Part shown: one piece after another, positions 23,928 through 35,507 of the stretch
How the letters are laid out: each line of letters starts with the position of its first letter
How positions within the stretch are numbered: the stretch's first letter is position 1
NCBI GenBank assembly: GCA_023101725.1
Contig: JALJCO010013652.1
Coordinates: forward strand, 214,501 to 278,500
Direction: 5' to 3'
Source of the DNA: Atherinomorus stipes
Taxonomy: Eukaryota; Chordata; Actinopteri; Atheriniformes; Atherinidae
DNA: 64,000 bases
Notes under the pieces: model-generated
What the model was told of the DNA's origin: nothing
Seen by the model: the letters and a program-made list of their open reading frames with translations, nothing else
Database searches by the model: none
Position numbers and translations under genes: made by a program

Positions 23928-24453
23928 AGGTAGAGTCCAGAGTTCTTCTACGTTTCTGTTTGTAAACACTATTCAAACTGAGCGCTCCTCCCCTCGGGCT
24001 AATGGCCACATCGTTCTTCAGCCTATTCAGCTTCAAGCCTCTCCTTCAAAGCTTGGAAGTGCGTAAAAGCCAAACTAATATTAACCCTGGTTTTCCAACG
24101 TGCACTATCTTGAAGCTCTTACCGCAGAGTACTTCCTTTTCTCTGCTGCGTCCGCCATTTTGCCCTCTCCCTCCGAGAGTTCGAGTGACTGGCGTCTGCT
24201 CCAATCATGAGCTCATTCCCACACAGCGTCATGCCTTAACTCTGTCAGGCTGGCAATATAAACAAAAAACCACCCAGAAACATCCCAACCTGACGAAAAC
24301 AAAGAGAAGAAGCAAATTACAGACAGGGGGAGAGGGAGTTGCATTTAAACTCACCACCCCACGAGAGTAGAGGCCCAAAAGCGCGGACTGAGACAGATTT
24401 CACTTGCACAAGTCTAACGTTTCTTTTCAGGGGGAAAGCTCTGGACTCTAACT
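23928..24453. mobile_element. TTAA-flanked MITE, family 'GTAGAGTCCAGAG', copy 1
   Basis: Left end AGGTAGAGTCCAGAG and right end CTCTGGACTCTAACT are inverted. TTAA sits on each side (23924-23927 and 24454-24457). The interior shares blocks with the element at 57497-58101 (tttctgtttgtaaac..., gagacagatttcacttgcac...). Non-coding, 526 bp. Confidence 0.82.
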
Positions 24454-24457
24454 TTAA

Positions 24458-25066
24458 AGACAGGTTAGGGGATCCTGGACAACCGGTTCGAGCAAACTAA
24501 ATTTGAAATATACACCCCCCGAAACCCCCCCAGAGCACAGGAACGGATCCACCAATGGTTGTCGGCAAACATAACCGAGAACAGCCAAGTGGCTAGCTTG
24601 TTAGCTTCCCAGTAAACAGCAGAGGAACCACGTTTCCTAAAAGTGATCATGATCTCACCTCCAACTTCTTCTGCAGCGTAAAACATCCTCACTGCAAACA
24701 CCAACACCTCCGTGACTTGATCCACATCTGTTGTTTCTTTTTAAGAGCAAACAGCGGCATAGTTAAGAGCAGCGAGCAGTCACGTTCGTCTTGATTCGTG
24801 TGCCCTGTGCCACGGTGAGTTGTGAACAACGCGAAGAGGGTGGGGGCACAACAAAAGGCAGTCAAGTTTGATGGACATAATCATTCAATCAATAAGTACG
24901 GGCCGTTTGCAACCCCATCCAATGAAATTAATTTCATTGGAAGGGGTTTTTCCAGTCCTGTACATTCCACAGGTGATAATTTTTTTTTATTTTTTGTGTC
25001 TGAACATTTAATTAATGGGGTCTATGTGTCAAGTTGGATGTGTAATTTGCTAAATGTCAAGTTGCT
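24458..25066. other. Unclassified spacer
   Basis: Mixed-composition sequence between a MITE and a candidate LTR. The text looks repeat-like (tgctagcttgttagcttccc) but I cannot assign it. No gene was seen. Confidence 0.3.
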
Positions 25067-26179
25067 TGTTATAATGCCTGGGGGGAGTTTAGACTATGGA
25101 CAGGGGACTCTGTAAAGTCATGGTGGAAAACTCCTGCACCTAGACAATGCCTGCAGGTGGCTTCAATTATCCAATCAGCTGATTGAAGGAGGAGCAGTTC
25201 ACCACCTTCAAAAGGAGCTCTGCATTGGTGAGGAGAGCAGACAGCGAGCGCAGACGGCGGAGCTGACGCAGGAGATCGCTGGACAGGACGGCCGTGGGTG
25301 ACGACGTAGCGGCCGTGAGGATTGAGTAATCCAACGCTCTCTAAGTATACCTTAAGGGATGTGTGCCCACTTGGGCCGTGAATGCGGGCTTGGAAATTAG
25401 CCAGCTTATGCTCCCTGTGTGTACTCAGTGCTCCTGTGTTTGTCTGACAGCTGTGGCCAGCCATCGGGGACCAGCCAGAACGCTTTACTGGAGGAGGCCG
25501 ACTGATATGGGAGTCCTGAGTTCTCCCTACATGTTGCAGTGGCGTGAGTTGAAGGAACGTGGATCCCTCTACCCCCAAGTGCATGTGGTCCTGCTATTTA
25601 TTTTGAATGGAGTGTAACCCCATGCCTACTTCCTTATAGCGCCCGTGGCAAAGTGAAGGAGCTTGGACACGGCCGGCTGTGGACTCTGGCATCGTCTGGG
25701 GGTTTCCTTGTCCCTGGGATACGCAAGACTGAGCGTTTGAAGCCCCATCTAAAAGGAGTGGGTAACCCGTTATGTTTTACTGGTCTGGTACTCCGACCAG
25801 AATAGTACTTTTTTAGCTTGAACTGGTGCCAGGAGCCCCAACTCCCATAGCAGGAGGGAGCTGGACTATTGACAAGAACTTCCCTTTGATGAACAATTGC
25901 CCCCTTGTGACATCCACTCCTTGGTGTTGAATTGTGTTTGACCTTTGGTGATTTTATGTTTGATCTTTGGTGTTGTGCATGTTTGGGGTTGGAGTAGTCC
26001 TAGGGGGTGGGATAGTGTTCAGAGGGAACTACGTTTTTGCTCCCCCTAGTGGTGGTTCCAACCTTGTTGCTTAGCTCCTGGGTATTTATCTTTTTAATAA
26101 AGCCTTTTAAAACTTTCACGCCTACGTGCTGTCTTTTGCTCGGGAGGATCTGGTGACTGGTCGGGGAATAACCGCAACA
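25067..26179 (+). mobile_element. Candidate solo LTR or retroelement-derived unit, about 1.1 kb
   Basis: Begins TGTTATAATGCC and ends CCGCAACA, so TG...CA with weak TGTT/AACA inversion. AATAAA in 'ctttttaataaagccttt' lies about 85 bp before the end, as in an R-U5 boundary. The interior is GC-richer than the neighbourhood and has no ORF with recognisable domains. No target duplication was seen, so the exact borders are uncertain. Confidence 0.42.
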
Positions 26180-26728
26180 TATGCACAGCTCCACTACACT
26201 ACTTAACTTAAAAGGAAGTATGTAAAAAATCAAAGGTCAGTGGCAAAAGTTATATATATATAATTCAAAACTTGTTTCTATTGATGTGTAATTTCTGCAC
26301 TCGAATATCTGTTATACATTCATTTTCTTAATGAGTCATTACATCGACTTGCATGGTGGTGCACATATGGAGGCTGCCATATTTGTTCCACCATTTTTAC
26401 TATGGTGTCCTTGAATGGACAAAACAATGCATGTGAAGTGAGAACCCTCTGAACTTTTGTACCAGCTTTGGTTAATGGGAGTTATAGCACTATTTGGGAT
26501 AAGAAATGCCTTAAAAGACATTAAAAATAGTTACTCATCGTACAGTCATAGCTACACCTGAGACCACTGGATCCACTCACAGATAAAAACATATTTGTCT
26601 GGGAGAATTTTGGCCACGAACAGCCACCAGGCATTCACTACAGTGTTTAGAGTCTGAAGTCATTTGAAAGAAAACCTCTTTTCTTGCAATACCAATCTTC
26701 ACCACTAGATGTTCAGTCATTCTTACAT
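26180..26728. other. Spacer before the Harbinger-like element
   Basis: AT-rich sequence with a (TA)n patch near 26252-26262. Nothing else supported. Confidence 0.5.
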
Positions 26729-26731
26729 ACT

Positions 26732-28202
26732 GGCCCTCATTTATCAAACGATCGTACGACGAAAATCTGTGCGTACGACCATTTCCACGCAAGACTCGGC
26801 ATTTATCAATTTGAACGTGAGCGTAGGATACGATCAAATCTCACGACAGCTCTGAGTTCGTGTACGCAAGTTTGAGTCAGTGAGGGTTTGCAGCACAGCA
26901 GAACATGAAAATATTTATTAACCAAACCGCAAGCTGTCATTTAAACATAAGTATTCACATATCAGCACGAAGAATGAACCCATTTGTAAAGGAAAAGGGG
27001 AATGTAGAACTAGCCTATTCCCTAAATTGCAAAAATAGCTGCGACTGAATTTAATTCCTCCATTTATCTCAACAAATTATTAAAATTATTAACATAGTTC
27101 TAGGAGACAAGTGCTTTTCACTCTTCGTGCATCTCCTCACCCCGCTGGTAAACCTGCACATAGGAGCGCAGGTAGGCATCATTGCGCACACACGCGCAAA
27201 TGCCCAGGTGGAGCGCTGCTTCGGGCTGCAGGAAGGCAGGTGTGTGTCGGACGGTCCGACTCGGACCCGGCGGGATGAAACGCTGCTTTAGACTCTGAGA
27301 AAAACTACAACACTCCTGTCCTGTGCAGTGCTGCACATCGCTCGGACCGCTGGAGAGTTTTGATACGCAGTCAGAGGAGAAGATGCGCCGGCAGCCGCCC
27401 TGCAGCCCCCGCTGGACTAAATGGAGGAGACCACAGCTGAGCCGTCATTTCTAATAACTAATCTATACGTTAAAGTTGTATAAGTGCTGAGTCAGTAGAC
27501 TGTCCCTTAGTTTTGCAAATGCAAGTTATCATTTTTCTGTCCCTGTCCGGTTCAGGCTCGGATCTGACCGGCATCCACCTGTCACCTGTTAGAGCGCATG
27601 GAGGGGGGGGGCGGTGAAACATCTTTTGGTGGTATGTTTCATATTGGACCACTTTTTCTTGACCCATTGACTAAAGAATTGTGACGCTGCCATCGGATGT
27701 GGGCTATTATTAAATTTCATAACTAATAAAACGAATAAACCACATCAGCCAGGCCTTGATTGAGACTTTTATTAATATCTCAGCCGGAGTCGTTCACACC
27801 AGTGAGGCTGACTGATCCTCTTCCGTGCAGCGTTTTTCTGCACGTCTCTGACTTCGGTTTTTAAGCTGCCAAACAGCACCTCTTTAATCTTTCCCACCTC
27901 ACAAACGAAGAATTCTGTCTTGATCCCCCCAAAAGTTTCTTTTTTGGCAGAATCTCTCCTCTCCACGGTTCAACCTCACCGGGTGAAGCCTCATCATTAT
28001 GCATGTTTAAGGGCGTAACCGTGGGCGTGACATTTAAATGACGATGGATTTCAGCTTTGGAATTTATCAAGACTCTTTTTGTTCGTACGACGAGATTGGA
28101 CCGATACGAACGTTTTAATAAATCACACGTGGGTCCAATCGTACGACCATTTTTACGATCAGATGTGCGACCATTTCTACGATCGTTTGATAAATGAGGG
28201 CC
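26732..28202. mobile_element. Harbinger-like DNA element with 25-bp perfect terminal inverted repeats
   Basis: The left terminus begins GGCCCTCATTTATCAAACG and the right terminus is its complement; identity holds for 25 bases. A 3-bp direct repeat ACT flanks it (26729-26731 and 28203-28205), as expected of PIF/Harbinger. Subterminal 'cgtacgaccattt' motifs recur at both ends. Internal frames (for example minus 27336-27118) are short and show no transposase or Myb-like motif, so it is non-autonomous or decayed. Length 1471 bp. Confidence 0.78.
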
Positions 28203-28205
28203 ACT

Positions 28206-28362
28206 GTGCCTTTAAGGTAGCTCCTCTGTTTCCTGTCTTGCATTACTGGATGAACTGATTAATCCAGGTGTGTCTGACCTCAGGAACTGGACAGACACAC
28301 CTGGTTCAGTCAGTTTGTCCAATAATGAAAGACAGGAAACAAAGGAGCTACCTTCAGTTCAG
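28206..28362. repeat. Fold-back (palindromic) repeat, copy 1
   Basis: The left arm (aggtagctcctctgtttcct... through taatccaggtgtgtctga) is complementary to the right arm (cagacacacctgg... through aggaaacaaaggagctacct) around a loop of a few bases near 28285. Related copies lie at 37603-37735 and 60510-60722. It can fold into a stem of about 70 bp. Confidence 0.85.
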
Positions 28363-28799
28363 GAAGAAGAATCATGGGCCATGTCTCAAACTGCGCACTT
28401 GAGCACTTCAAACACTTCAAACACTTTTTTTGAGTGTGTGGTGCGTTCATGCTGTCATTTAAGCAAAATTCAGTGCACTGAAAGTACCAGGATGTTGCCC
28501 TAATAACGGCTAAAAACGAAGTGCAAAACGAAGCACAGTACTCACACTAAACGGACACCATGTTGCTGAGGTAGTGGAAGAGGAAGGACTTTCAAACTGT
28601 TTTCAGAGCGGAATAATGGCGGAGAACGAAGCGGTGGCGACCCCTGCTGCAGCGGAGGCGGTTTTGTATTGATTAAAGTAACGTTTATGAAATGATTTAG
28701 ACATAATTACTAATGTATATTGTGGCATGCTCCCAAGCTGTTCACTCCCTGATGACAGTTATGATCTGGTCATGTGTTTGAGGCATAGACTGTATATAA
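28363..28799. other. Short gene-free spacer
   Basis: Nothing recognisable apart from ordinary non-coding sequence; the 77-codon frame at 28270-28503 overlaps the fold-back repeat and is not a gene. Confidence 0.4.
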
Positions 28800-29430
28800 T
28801 TACTGGACGTAGCTTCCGGTCTCTTCTGAATAGAGAAATGTGAAGCCAGTTGGGCGTGTCTTACCGTCGCCATCTTGCCGTGTCACGTACGTCGTCACTC
28901 CAGGAAAATCCTAAAATGGGCACAGCGCGGCCGCGGGACAAATGATTGACAGCTGACGTACTGTGGGCTAAACGCTAACTGAGCTAACACGAAACTAAGA
29001 GGAGCTAACAAAGATAAGCCCCCTAAGCGGCATGGTTAAGGTAAGACATGCTTAGACTTGCAATTCGCTGACTAAACACCGCCGTTGTGCGACTCTGTAA
29101 CAAACTGAGACCTTATTAAGAGCAAAGAAGGAGCTAACTAGGAGCCTCCGGTCGGCATGCGGAGCTTCCGGTCTGTCATAAGGACACGCCCTTAATTATG
29201 TGTAATTTGAAGAATAAATAACATCTAAACGAATGAGTTATAAAAAAATTCACCCCCCTCACAGTTGACATGAAGGTAAACGTGACCTAATAAACCTAAA
29301 ATGATTTTTTTGAACCAGGCTGTAAACCTGTTTATTTCTGCTGTGAAGTCGGCGTTTTTAACATGGGAGTCTATGGGGATTTGCTCGCTCTTGGAGCCAG
29401 CCCCTAGCGGATGAAGGGAGGATTACACTA
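28800..29430 (+). repeat. Dispersed repeat copy 1 (pair with 43560-44172)
   Basis: About 600 bases run parallel to 43560-44172, with blocks such as 'gaagccagttgggcgtgtc', 'aaatgattgacagctgacgt', 'tgaaccaggctgtaaac' and 'aacatgggagtct'. Identity looks high but is interrupted by indels. Superfamily unknown; no ORF. Confidence 0.8.
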
Positions 29431-30721
29431 AATACAATGCGGAAGAGAGCTTCACTGTTCTGAGGCGGAGTTTGCCCCTTGGTTTGAGGCCATGGTTATA
29501 CTGGCTCAGTAGAGTTAGCTCACGTTAGCGGGCAATGCTAGTCCGTCACTTCCTGTAAGTGCAGTGCTCTGTTTGGGTCAGCATTTAGCGACAATAGTGT
29601 GCACTACAGACAAAGTACACAGTGCACAATACGTACTGAATTCCAGTGCACTCGGGCAAGTGTGCGGTTTGAGACAAACAGGAGCCCATTGTCTGCAATC
29701 AAGGTGTGAAGAAGACTTTAAGCAATATAGTAAAACATGCTCCTGGAAAACATCATCCACCCTGCCTTTAAGTATGAAAAGCAAAGCAAAATATTTCTAA
29801 ACAGAAACATGGAAATAGCCATACAAAGTGCTACATATTCATGGAGGTGCCTTGTTTCCAGTTTCCATAATGCTCATATGAAGCTCCCAGAGATTTATTT
29901 CTGTGATCCCTTTTGCAACATATGTTAGTTTTTCCAGACCAATGAAGTCTTCAAATTATTTTATCCAGAATCTTAAAGAGGAAGCATTACTCTTCCAGCA
30001 CGGCTCCCTGGCTTTTCCCAAGTCCAGCAATTTTGTTTGTTTCAGTGTTTGTGTGACTTCTGCTGGATAAGTTCCAAGCACACAAAGATGAACATTTACA
30101 GAAATTTTCCCATTAGTTTTTTGCAGTTGTTAACACACTAAAATGACTTGCATTGCACAATTAATTTAAATAGCACACACAGAGGGAAAAAAAAACCTCT
30201 TCTCAAGTCTACAAAACTCTGCACCAATTTCTTAACATATTTCCTGCTTTATGCACAACTTTGTATTTAAAATGGCACTTTTTATTTGCACTGAACACAG
30301 TTCTCTGCACAAGACACAACAATCTGACATAAAATCATATGTTTGCCAAAACATTGCCATTCACCATATGAGCTAAATGGCCACATATGATCTACCTGGC
30401 CAAACACCTTAAAGATTGAAAATTGGAACATTTATTACAGTTCTTATTGATTAGATGCAGCCGTCAACTCAAACGCCACTTTTTTTTTTCTTTTAACTTG
30501 TCCTGTCCAGCATCATAGCAAGCAAAATGAAAATCCGATTGCTTTATTGTGTTGAACAGTTTTGCTTTGCCAAGGGGAGCTTTATGAACACAAGGCTCCC
30601 CTTGATATCCTGTTTATTCATTTTATTTCTTTAATTAAACATTTTTTTATAACAGCATTCCATACCATACTGCTGGGCTTGACAAGTGAGAAATGAAAGT
30701 TAGTGGAAGAGAAAGAAAGGA

Positions 30722-30722
<1 letters not shown>
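29431..30722. other. Gene-free interval
   Basis: AT-rich, no supported exon or named repeat. Near 30540-30605 a short inverted pair (caaggggagc / gctccccttg) could form a small hairpin. Confidence 0.4.

Positions 30723-30723
<1 letters not shown>

Positions 30724-30771
<48 letters not shown>
30724..30771. repeat. (GA)n microsatellite
   Basis: About 23 uninterrupted GA units; it generates an artefactual RERERE frame. Confidence 0.97.
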
Positions 30772-30775
<4 letters not shown>

Positions 30776-31019
30776 AAACATGGATACACTTACACAGTTC
30801 ACTGGTGCATCTGTACAGAAACCCATAAACAACATTCCAAGGTCTCTGTTGGAAAACAAAACAAGCAATCCCCCACAGGAGGACCCGCAGGTGGCTTAAG
30901 TATCCTCAGATCATACAAACACACACAGAACTATGCAGAGAAGATGTACAACCTAGTCAGCACAACGGGAAGCAGCGTCAGTGTCAACATGCATAATAAA
31001 GGGTGCTCTATGGTGATAC

Positions 31020-31270
31020 AGTCATGCAGATGCAGCCTCGTCTCTGCAAGGAGGAGGAAGCCCGCAAAGCTCACGACCCAGGCCCCCAGCAGCCACCCAG
31101 GGGCCCTGATCCCAGTCACCTCCCCAAAAGAACAGACATGCATCCCCCAGAGGGCGGCAGGGGGCGGCCCCAGCCAGAGACCGCCACGGTCTTGGGGTCC
31201 AGGCCCCAGCGGACCAAGACCAGCAGCCGCCAACCCCACTGGGCACCGGCCCAAACTCCACATTTTCAAA
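31020..31270 (+). repeat. GC-rich retroelement-like fragment
   Basis: A C/G-rich block (gcccccagcagccacccagg ... ccaccgg-type text) abruptly different from its AT-rich surroundings. It recalls untranslated regions of fish LINEs, but I cannot assign a family. The overlapping frames on both strands are composition artefacts. Confidence 0.35.
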
Positions 31271-31628
31271 ACAGTTAACTTGCAGGCCTAAACAGCGATG
31301 GTCAAAATAACACACTGCATTGGCAAAAGGCCCCAACCGTGCCAAAACATTTGAAATATGAAACAGCTAATTTTGCCTTCAAACAGCACAACCTGTTAAC
31401 AAGTATATGAACTCTTGCAACCAAGCATTACACAGTAGACAACAGAATACAAAACGCAGGCCTGAGTGTGAATCAGTGCTCCGTTGTTTGACATTGTTGC
31501 TTATTGCCAGAGTCATTTGTTGTCTTTCTATAGGTAGTGTCAAATTTGCCTTCTTGCAAAAAATTAGATCCAAAATGAAAAATACTTCAATGAAATTTTT
31601 TTGGTTTCATGACACTTTCAAACTGAAA

Positions 31629-32339
31629 AAAAAAAAAAAAAAAAAAAAACTTCATGGCCAAAGAAAAAACAATTTTCAAATTATAGTTTATTCATTGCTT
31701 TGACCTACTTAAACAAAATAGGATCCACTCAGTTTTATCATCACTATCTCAGCAGAGCAGAAGACACCTCTTGCAAATGTGTTAACACTTTCTCATTTCA
31801 TTGACACATTTTCCCCACCCTTTTGTCTTGCAAAACAGTTCACTCATATGTCATTTAGGTAGTCCAAACTATTGTTTTAGCTATGGTAACCTAAGGGGTC
31901 ATTCACAAGGCTTTTTTGATTCGAATCAGTCCGTTTGCTCGGAAAGTCCGCTTCGTTTAGGGGAGTTGTGAATGCGCAAACAGACTCTGATCCGGAACAA
32001 ACAACCGGACACAGTCCGCCTGCAAACGCAGGTCTCGGTCCGATTCAAGTGAACCAAAGACAGGAAGTGGACTACAAATTGCATGGCATTGTGGGTCAAA
32101 CGTTGGACAACGTGGGTAAATGCTACGACAACAAACACACGTGTGGGACTGCAGTACTTATAGATATGGCTCGTGGTCAGACGTGGAGTTACGAGGAAGT
32201 TAAAGCTTCAATCGATATTTGATCTGATGAAAGCATATCCAGCTCCTCGCACAAAAATAATATTGCTTAGTAGAGGGAACAGAAGTTGTGAGAATCTTCT
32301 TGTACGTGCGTCGTGAATCCGAAAGCAGTGCCACCTGAG
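31629..32339. other. Spacer inside the 6 kb element
   Basis: Poly-A run at 31626-31649, AT-rich sequence to about 31890, then CpG-richer sequence (31930-32225) with 'cagtccg/tccgattcaagtgaacc' text that looks like another MITE. The 95-codon frame here has no recognised domain. Confidence 0.35.
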
Positions 32340-32473
32340 ATTCTCATACTTGGCCCGTTTGGCGATAGTGTAACGTGAACGCGATCGCGGTCCGGAAGAC
32401 CACCCCCGCCCCCAACCGAACCGAGTCCCCCAAGAGTACCTTCCTGCAGTAAAATGGCCGACATGGGCGCCGC

Positions 32474-32667
32474 CATACATCCAATCCATACCGGAAGTCT
32501 CAAGCGGAAGTTAGTTAACAAAATAAAAGCAAGCGGAAGTTAGTTCGCACATACGTCCAATCCATACCGGAAGTCTCAAGCGGAAGTTAGTTAAACAAAA
32601 TAAAAGGGAGTGGAAGTTAGTTCAACATCGCTCCCCGCTCCTAGTTAAAACAAAATAAAAGCACGCA
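32474..32667 (+). repeat. Tandem 76-bp repeat rich in ETS-type sites
   Basis: Two full units start at 32474 and 32550 (catac[ag]tccaatccatacc, ccggaagtc, gcggaagttagtta, acaaaataaaag), with a partial third at 32642-32667. Each full unit carries one CCGGAAGT and one or two further (G/T)GGAAGT cores, giving six GGAAGT cores within 150 bp. Probable regulatory part of the inner element; function is inference. Confidence 0.8.
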
Positions 32668-33681
32668 CGTTTACACTTAATTCTAAGGATTTTTCTTTAT
32701 AGTTTCTAGGCTACTGTAAAATTCATAAGTTAGAAGCCAACGCCACTCTCTATGTTGTAATGTTAACTTTAAACGATATTACTTTAATATCAACATTATA
32801 AACACAATTGTGAATATAATGTTTGTGTTGTGGTTGTGGTTGTGGTAGGGGGTCACTCAAACTCATGCACACACACTCATTATGACTGAGTAGGCCTAAT
32901 AATTAAGATCCAATAATGAATTCCTATAAATCAACTTAGGATCTATTAGATTAAAGTTTACACAACTAAATACATTTTAGGTTAGGCAAAAGTTGCAACA
33001 TGCACATCAAGTCACAACAAATATACTTTGACATTAATATGAATTTTATTCAATTTTTTTAAAGAAGGCACTGTGAATTATTAGCAGAACTAGAGACAGA
33101 CAATAGACATTTATCATGATCCTTCCTGTCAGGTAATCTGTGATCCAGGAGATAAAAGAAGGCCAGTCAGGTCGGTCATCTGTCTTAAGTAGTCTGTCAG
33201 ATTTATTGACATCTAGTAAGATGCTTCAGATGTTTTATCAGTCTGTGTTGGCAAGTGTGTTGTTTTGTGCATGTTGTTGCAGTCTGCTGGGGAACAAGGT
33301 CAATTGTTGTAGATTCCTGGTGTATTTATCTGTCTCTTAAACAAATATCATTCAAACACTGCACAGACAGCTTCCCACAGACTGAGGAGCAGCTTAGCAA
33401 AATGACTTGAAATTACTGGTCATGTTGTTTCCCACCAGGCATCTTCAGGGATGAGTGGGGGCATCATGGACAACACAACGGCCCTATATGTGTTACTGCA
33501 ACAGAAGAGGCATTTCCTGGGTCTACAGATGTGTTTATTATTAGGTTTAGCTAATAAATAAATAAAATAATTATAATTCCCTTTTGTCAGTCCTCTGTTA
33601 ATTCCATTTTCTGCCTGGAATCCAATAAAACACAATATTTATCATACGGGCAATAATAACTGGAGTTCTTTTTTCTAAACA
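32668..33681. other. 3' flank of the zinc-finger gene, no exon seen
   Basis: AT-rich sequence between the tandem repeat and the gene's poly(A) signal. A short (TGTGGT)n-like run lies at 32826-32847. No coding evidence. Confidence 0.4.
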
Positions 33682-33686
33682 ATGTC

Positions 33687-33692
33687 TTTATT
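33687..33692 (-). terminator. Poly(A) signal of the zinc-finger gene
   Basis: Minus-strand AATAAA (in 'cttaataaagacattg') about 125 bp after the TAA stop codon of the last exon. Confidence 0.6.
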
Positions 33693-33814
33693 AAGAACAA
33701 AACACAATGGCAAAGTTTAAAACAGAACAATAAAATAAATAAAATGAATCAGGGTCGCCAGGATCCCACCGCACTGGTCATCATGCTCTCTTGGGGGTAG
33801 CAGATGTTGGTGGG

Positions 33815-35507
33815 TTAGAGGCTTCCACTGGCCAACACAATTTCTGCCCTCAGTCTTGTCGAGCCTTCTTCGTTCAGGATTTTGATCAAAATCTGAAAAA
33901 AAGAAAACATGACCCAATCACACAGTACCTTGTGATGCTGTAAAGGGAGCACTCTTTTTTATGCTTTCCAAAGGAAAGCAAGATTGACCTGCTTACCTCT
34001 GGGAGCATCACATCAAAGACAAAATCCAGAAGTCTTATCTCCCCTTTCTTTATTTTTTCCCCTATTCCTGTGACCTCCTCAATCACTCTCAGAAGCTCAA
34101 AGATCTATTGAAAAGAAAAATACAGAGTTAACACATTCAACCTTTTTAATGTTATTTCTGTACACACATGACTTTTGGCATTTTCATTTACCCGCTGGTC
34201 ACCAAGATTCAGCGTCCTCAGCTTTAAATGCTGTTTGAGGTTGAGTGAGGTGGAGGGGTTTTGCCAAAGATACATCCTGTTGGAACGGATCCTTTCACTG
34301 ATCAGATCGTCATACAAGTGCTAAAACCAAAGAGTAAAAGGTGAACATGTACTGTAATCATCAGATAAAGTAAGACAGAATGTAACTACTGAAAGCACAG
34401 TCTATTCAAAAGTTACCTTAATCTGTGTCTTGGAAAACACTGTCAGAATCCCTCCTTTTTCAACAGCATCCATGATCCTGCAGGGAAAGATGAAAAAATG
34501 AGGACTGCCGGCAACTGCTAAACTGGACTACTCAGCTGCAGTGATTCTAGGAATAGTCACAGAAATTACAACACCACACATCCCATTAACAAAAAGCACC
34601 AGGTCCAGGCTGTGCAATATCTATTCTACATTTTTCAAAAGCCTACTCAATTACAGGTGTTGCTAAGCTAAAAAGCCACAGATGAAAAATACTTTATTTA
34701 TCCCAGAAGGGAGATTCAATGTTGTAATAGGCTTGATCTGTCGCTCTCTCTCTCTCTCCCTTTATATATGTGTGAGGAGTGAATGAATAATGGACCTACT
34801 GTGAGTGCTTTGAGTTCCTGGATAGGAAAAAAAGCGCAATATAAATCTAATCCCTTTATATGTGGCTGAGAGAGTGGAACTGATGTGAGTTGGGCCACAT
34901 CATATTTATTTTGGCATTCAGTGATATGTGTGGTAATGGTGTCTTTCCGAATTATTGTGGTAGCACAAAATGGACAGTGGAAATGGCCTCCTTTTCTGCA
35001 CTGCAGATTGCATCTGCAGATTATCTTTTCTTTAAAGAAAAAAGGGGGAAAGTAATTAGTCTTAAAAATCATACAGTACCTGAGAAACTTATATCTTTAT
35101 AACATCCTATTGCAAATGTGTTTCCTCATTACAAACAGTTATCTATTTAAAAAAAAAAAAAGAAGAGAAAACTCCACAGAGTGCTACAAATGCAGATGAA
35201 TTTTACTGTACAACTGTGTATACTGTATGTGAAAAGAAGTGCAACCCAGTATAGCACCGGTTAAAATATGACCTTAGACATGCAAAAACACAAGTATCAT
35301 TAAGAATTACATTTAAAGGTATATGATATCAAAGATATTTATCATACCATTGAAATGTACTGCATTTTCTACATGATTTGAGAAGTGCCTGTGGATGACA
35401 CTCTCACTCTTTGTTTTGAATTGAGGACAGAGAGGACACCCCAAACCAGCTGGTGACACTGTGTACGTCAAGCTGTCGCCTTCTTCGCTTAGTACAGAAG
35501 GGTGCAT
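33815..35507 (-). CDS. Unnamed zinc-finger gene inside an inverted-repeat element, at least six exons, middle probably lost
   Basis: I do not recognise a named family. Minus-strand exons with clean splice sites: 35507-35348 (acceptor TTCCTCAG, starts MHPSVLSEEG, has CPLCPQF...HRHFSNH), 35029-about 34890 (IICRCNLQCRKGGHFHCPFC, then H-x3-C), 34477-34417 (IMDAVEKGGILTVFSKTQIK), 34320-34192 (HLYDDLISER...YLWQNPSTSLNL...DQR), 34104-33997 (IFELLRVIEEV...FDVMLPE) and 33892-33815 (ILIKILNEEG...ending GSL, TAA). An upstream non-coding exon may end at about 35815 (AATG/GTAAG). The first two exons join in phase (G/AA) and carry C2H2- and C2HC-type fingers. The next four also join in phase. No donor closes exon 2, and a LINE tail at 34683-34870 sits where central exons should be. 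I recall similar multi-copy predicted proteins in fish genomes. It could be an element-borne gene or a captured host gene, and is probably no longer complete. Confidence 0.6.
34683..34870 (-). repeat. LINE-type 3' end inserted in the zinc-finger gene
   Basis: The minus strand reads 'gggataaataaagtatttttc' at the 3' end, preceded by (GA)n and text of the fish LINE type ('ttatattgcgc...aaagcactcacag'). It is the same tail as at 2883-2925. It probably interrupts the gene between its second exon and the exon at 34477-34417. Confidence 0.55.

Noticed and set aside
30931..31345. Overlapping frames of 91-115 codons on both strands
   Set aside because: GC-rich repeat fragment; Pro/Gly-rich translations on both strands indicate composition, not coding.
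32826..32847. Short TGTGGT-type tandem run, checked as a possible array
   Set aside because: Too short and without spacers; simple repeat, not a CRISPR array.
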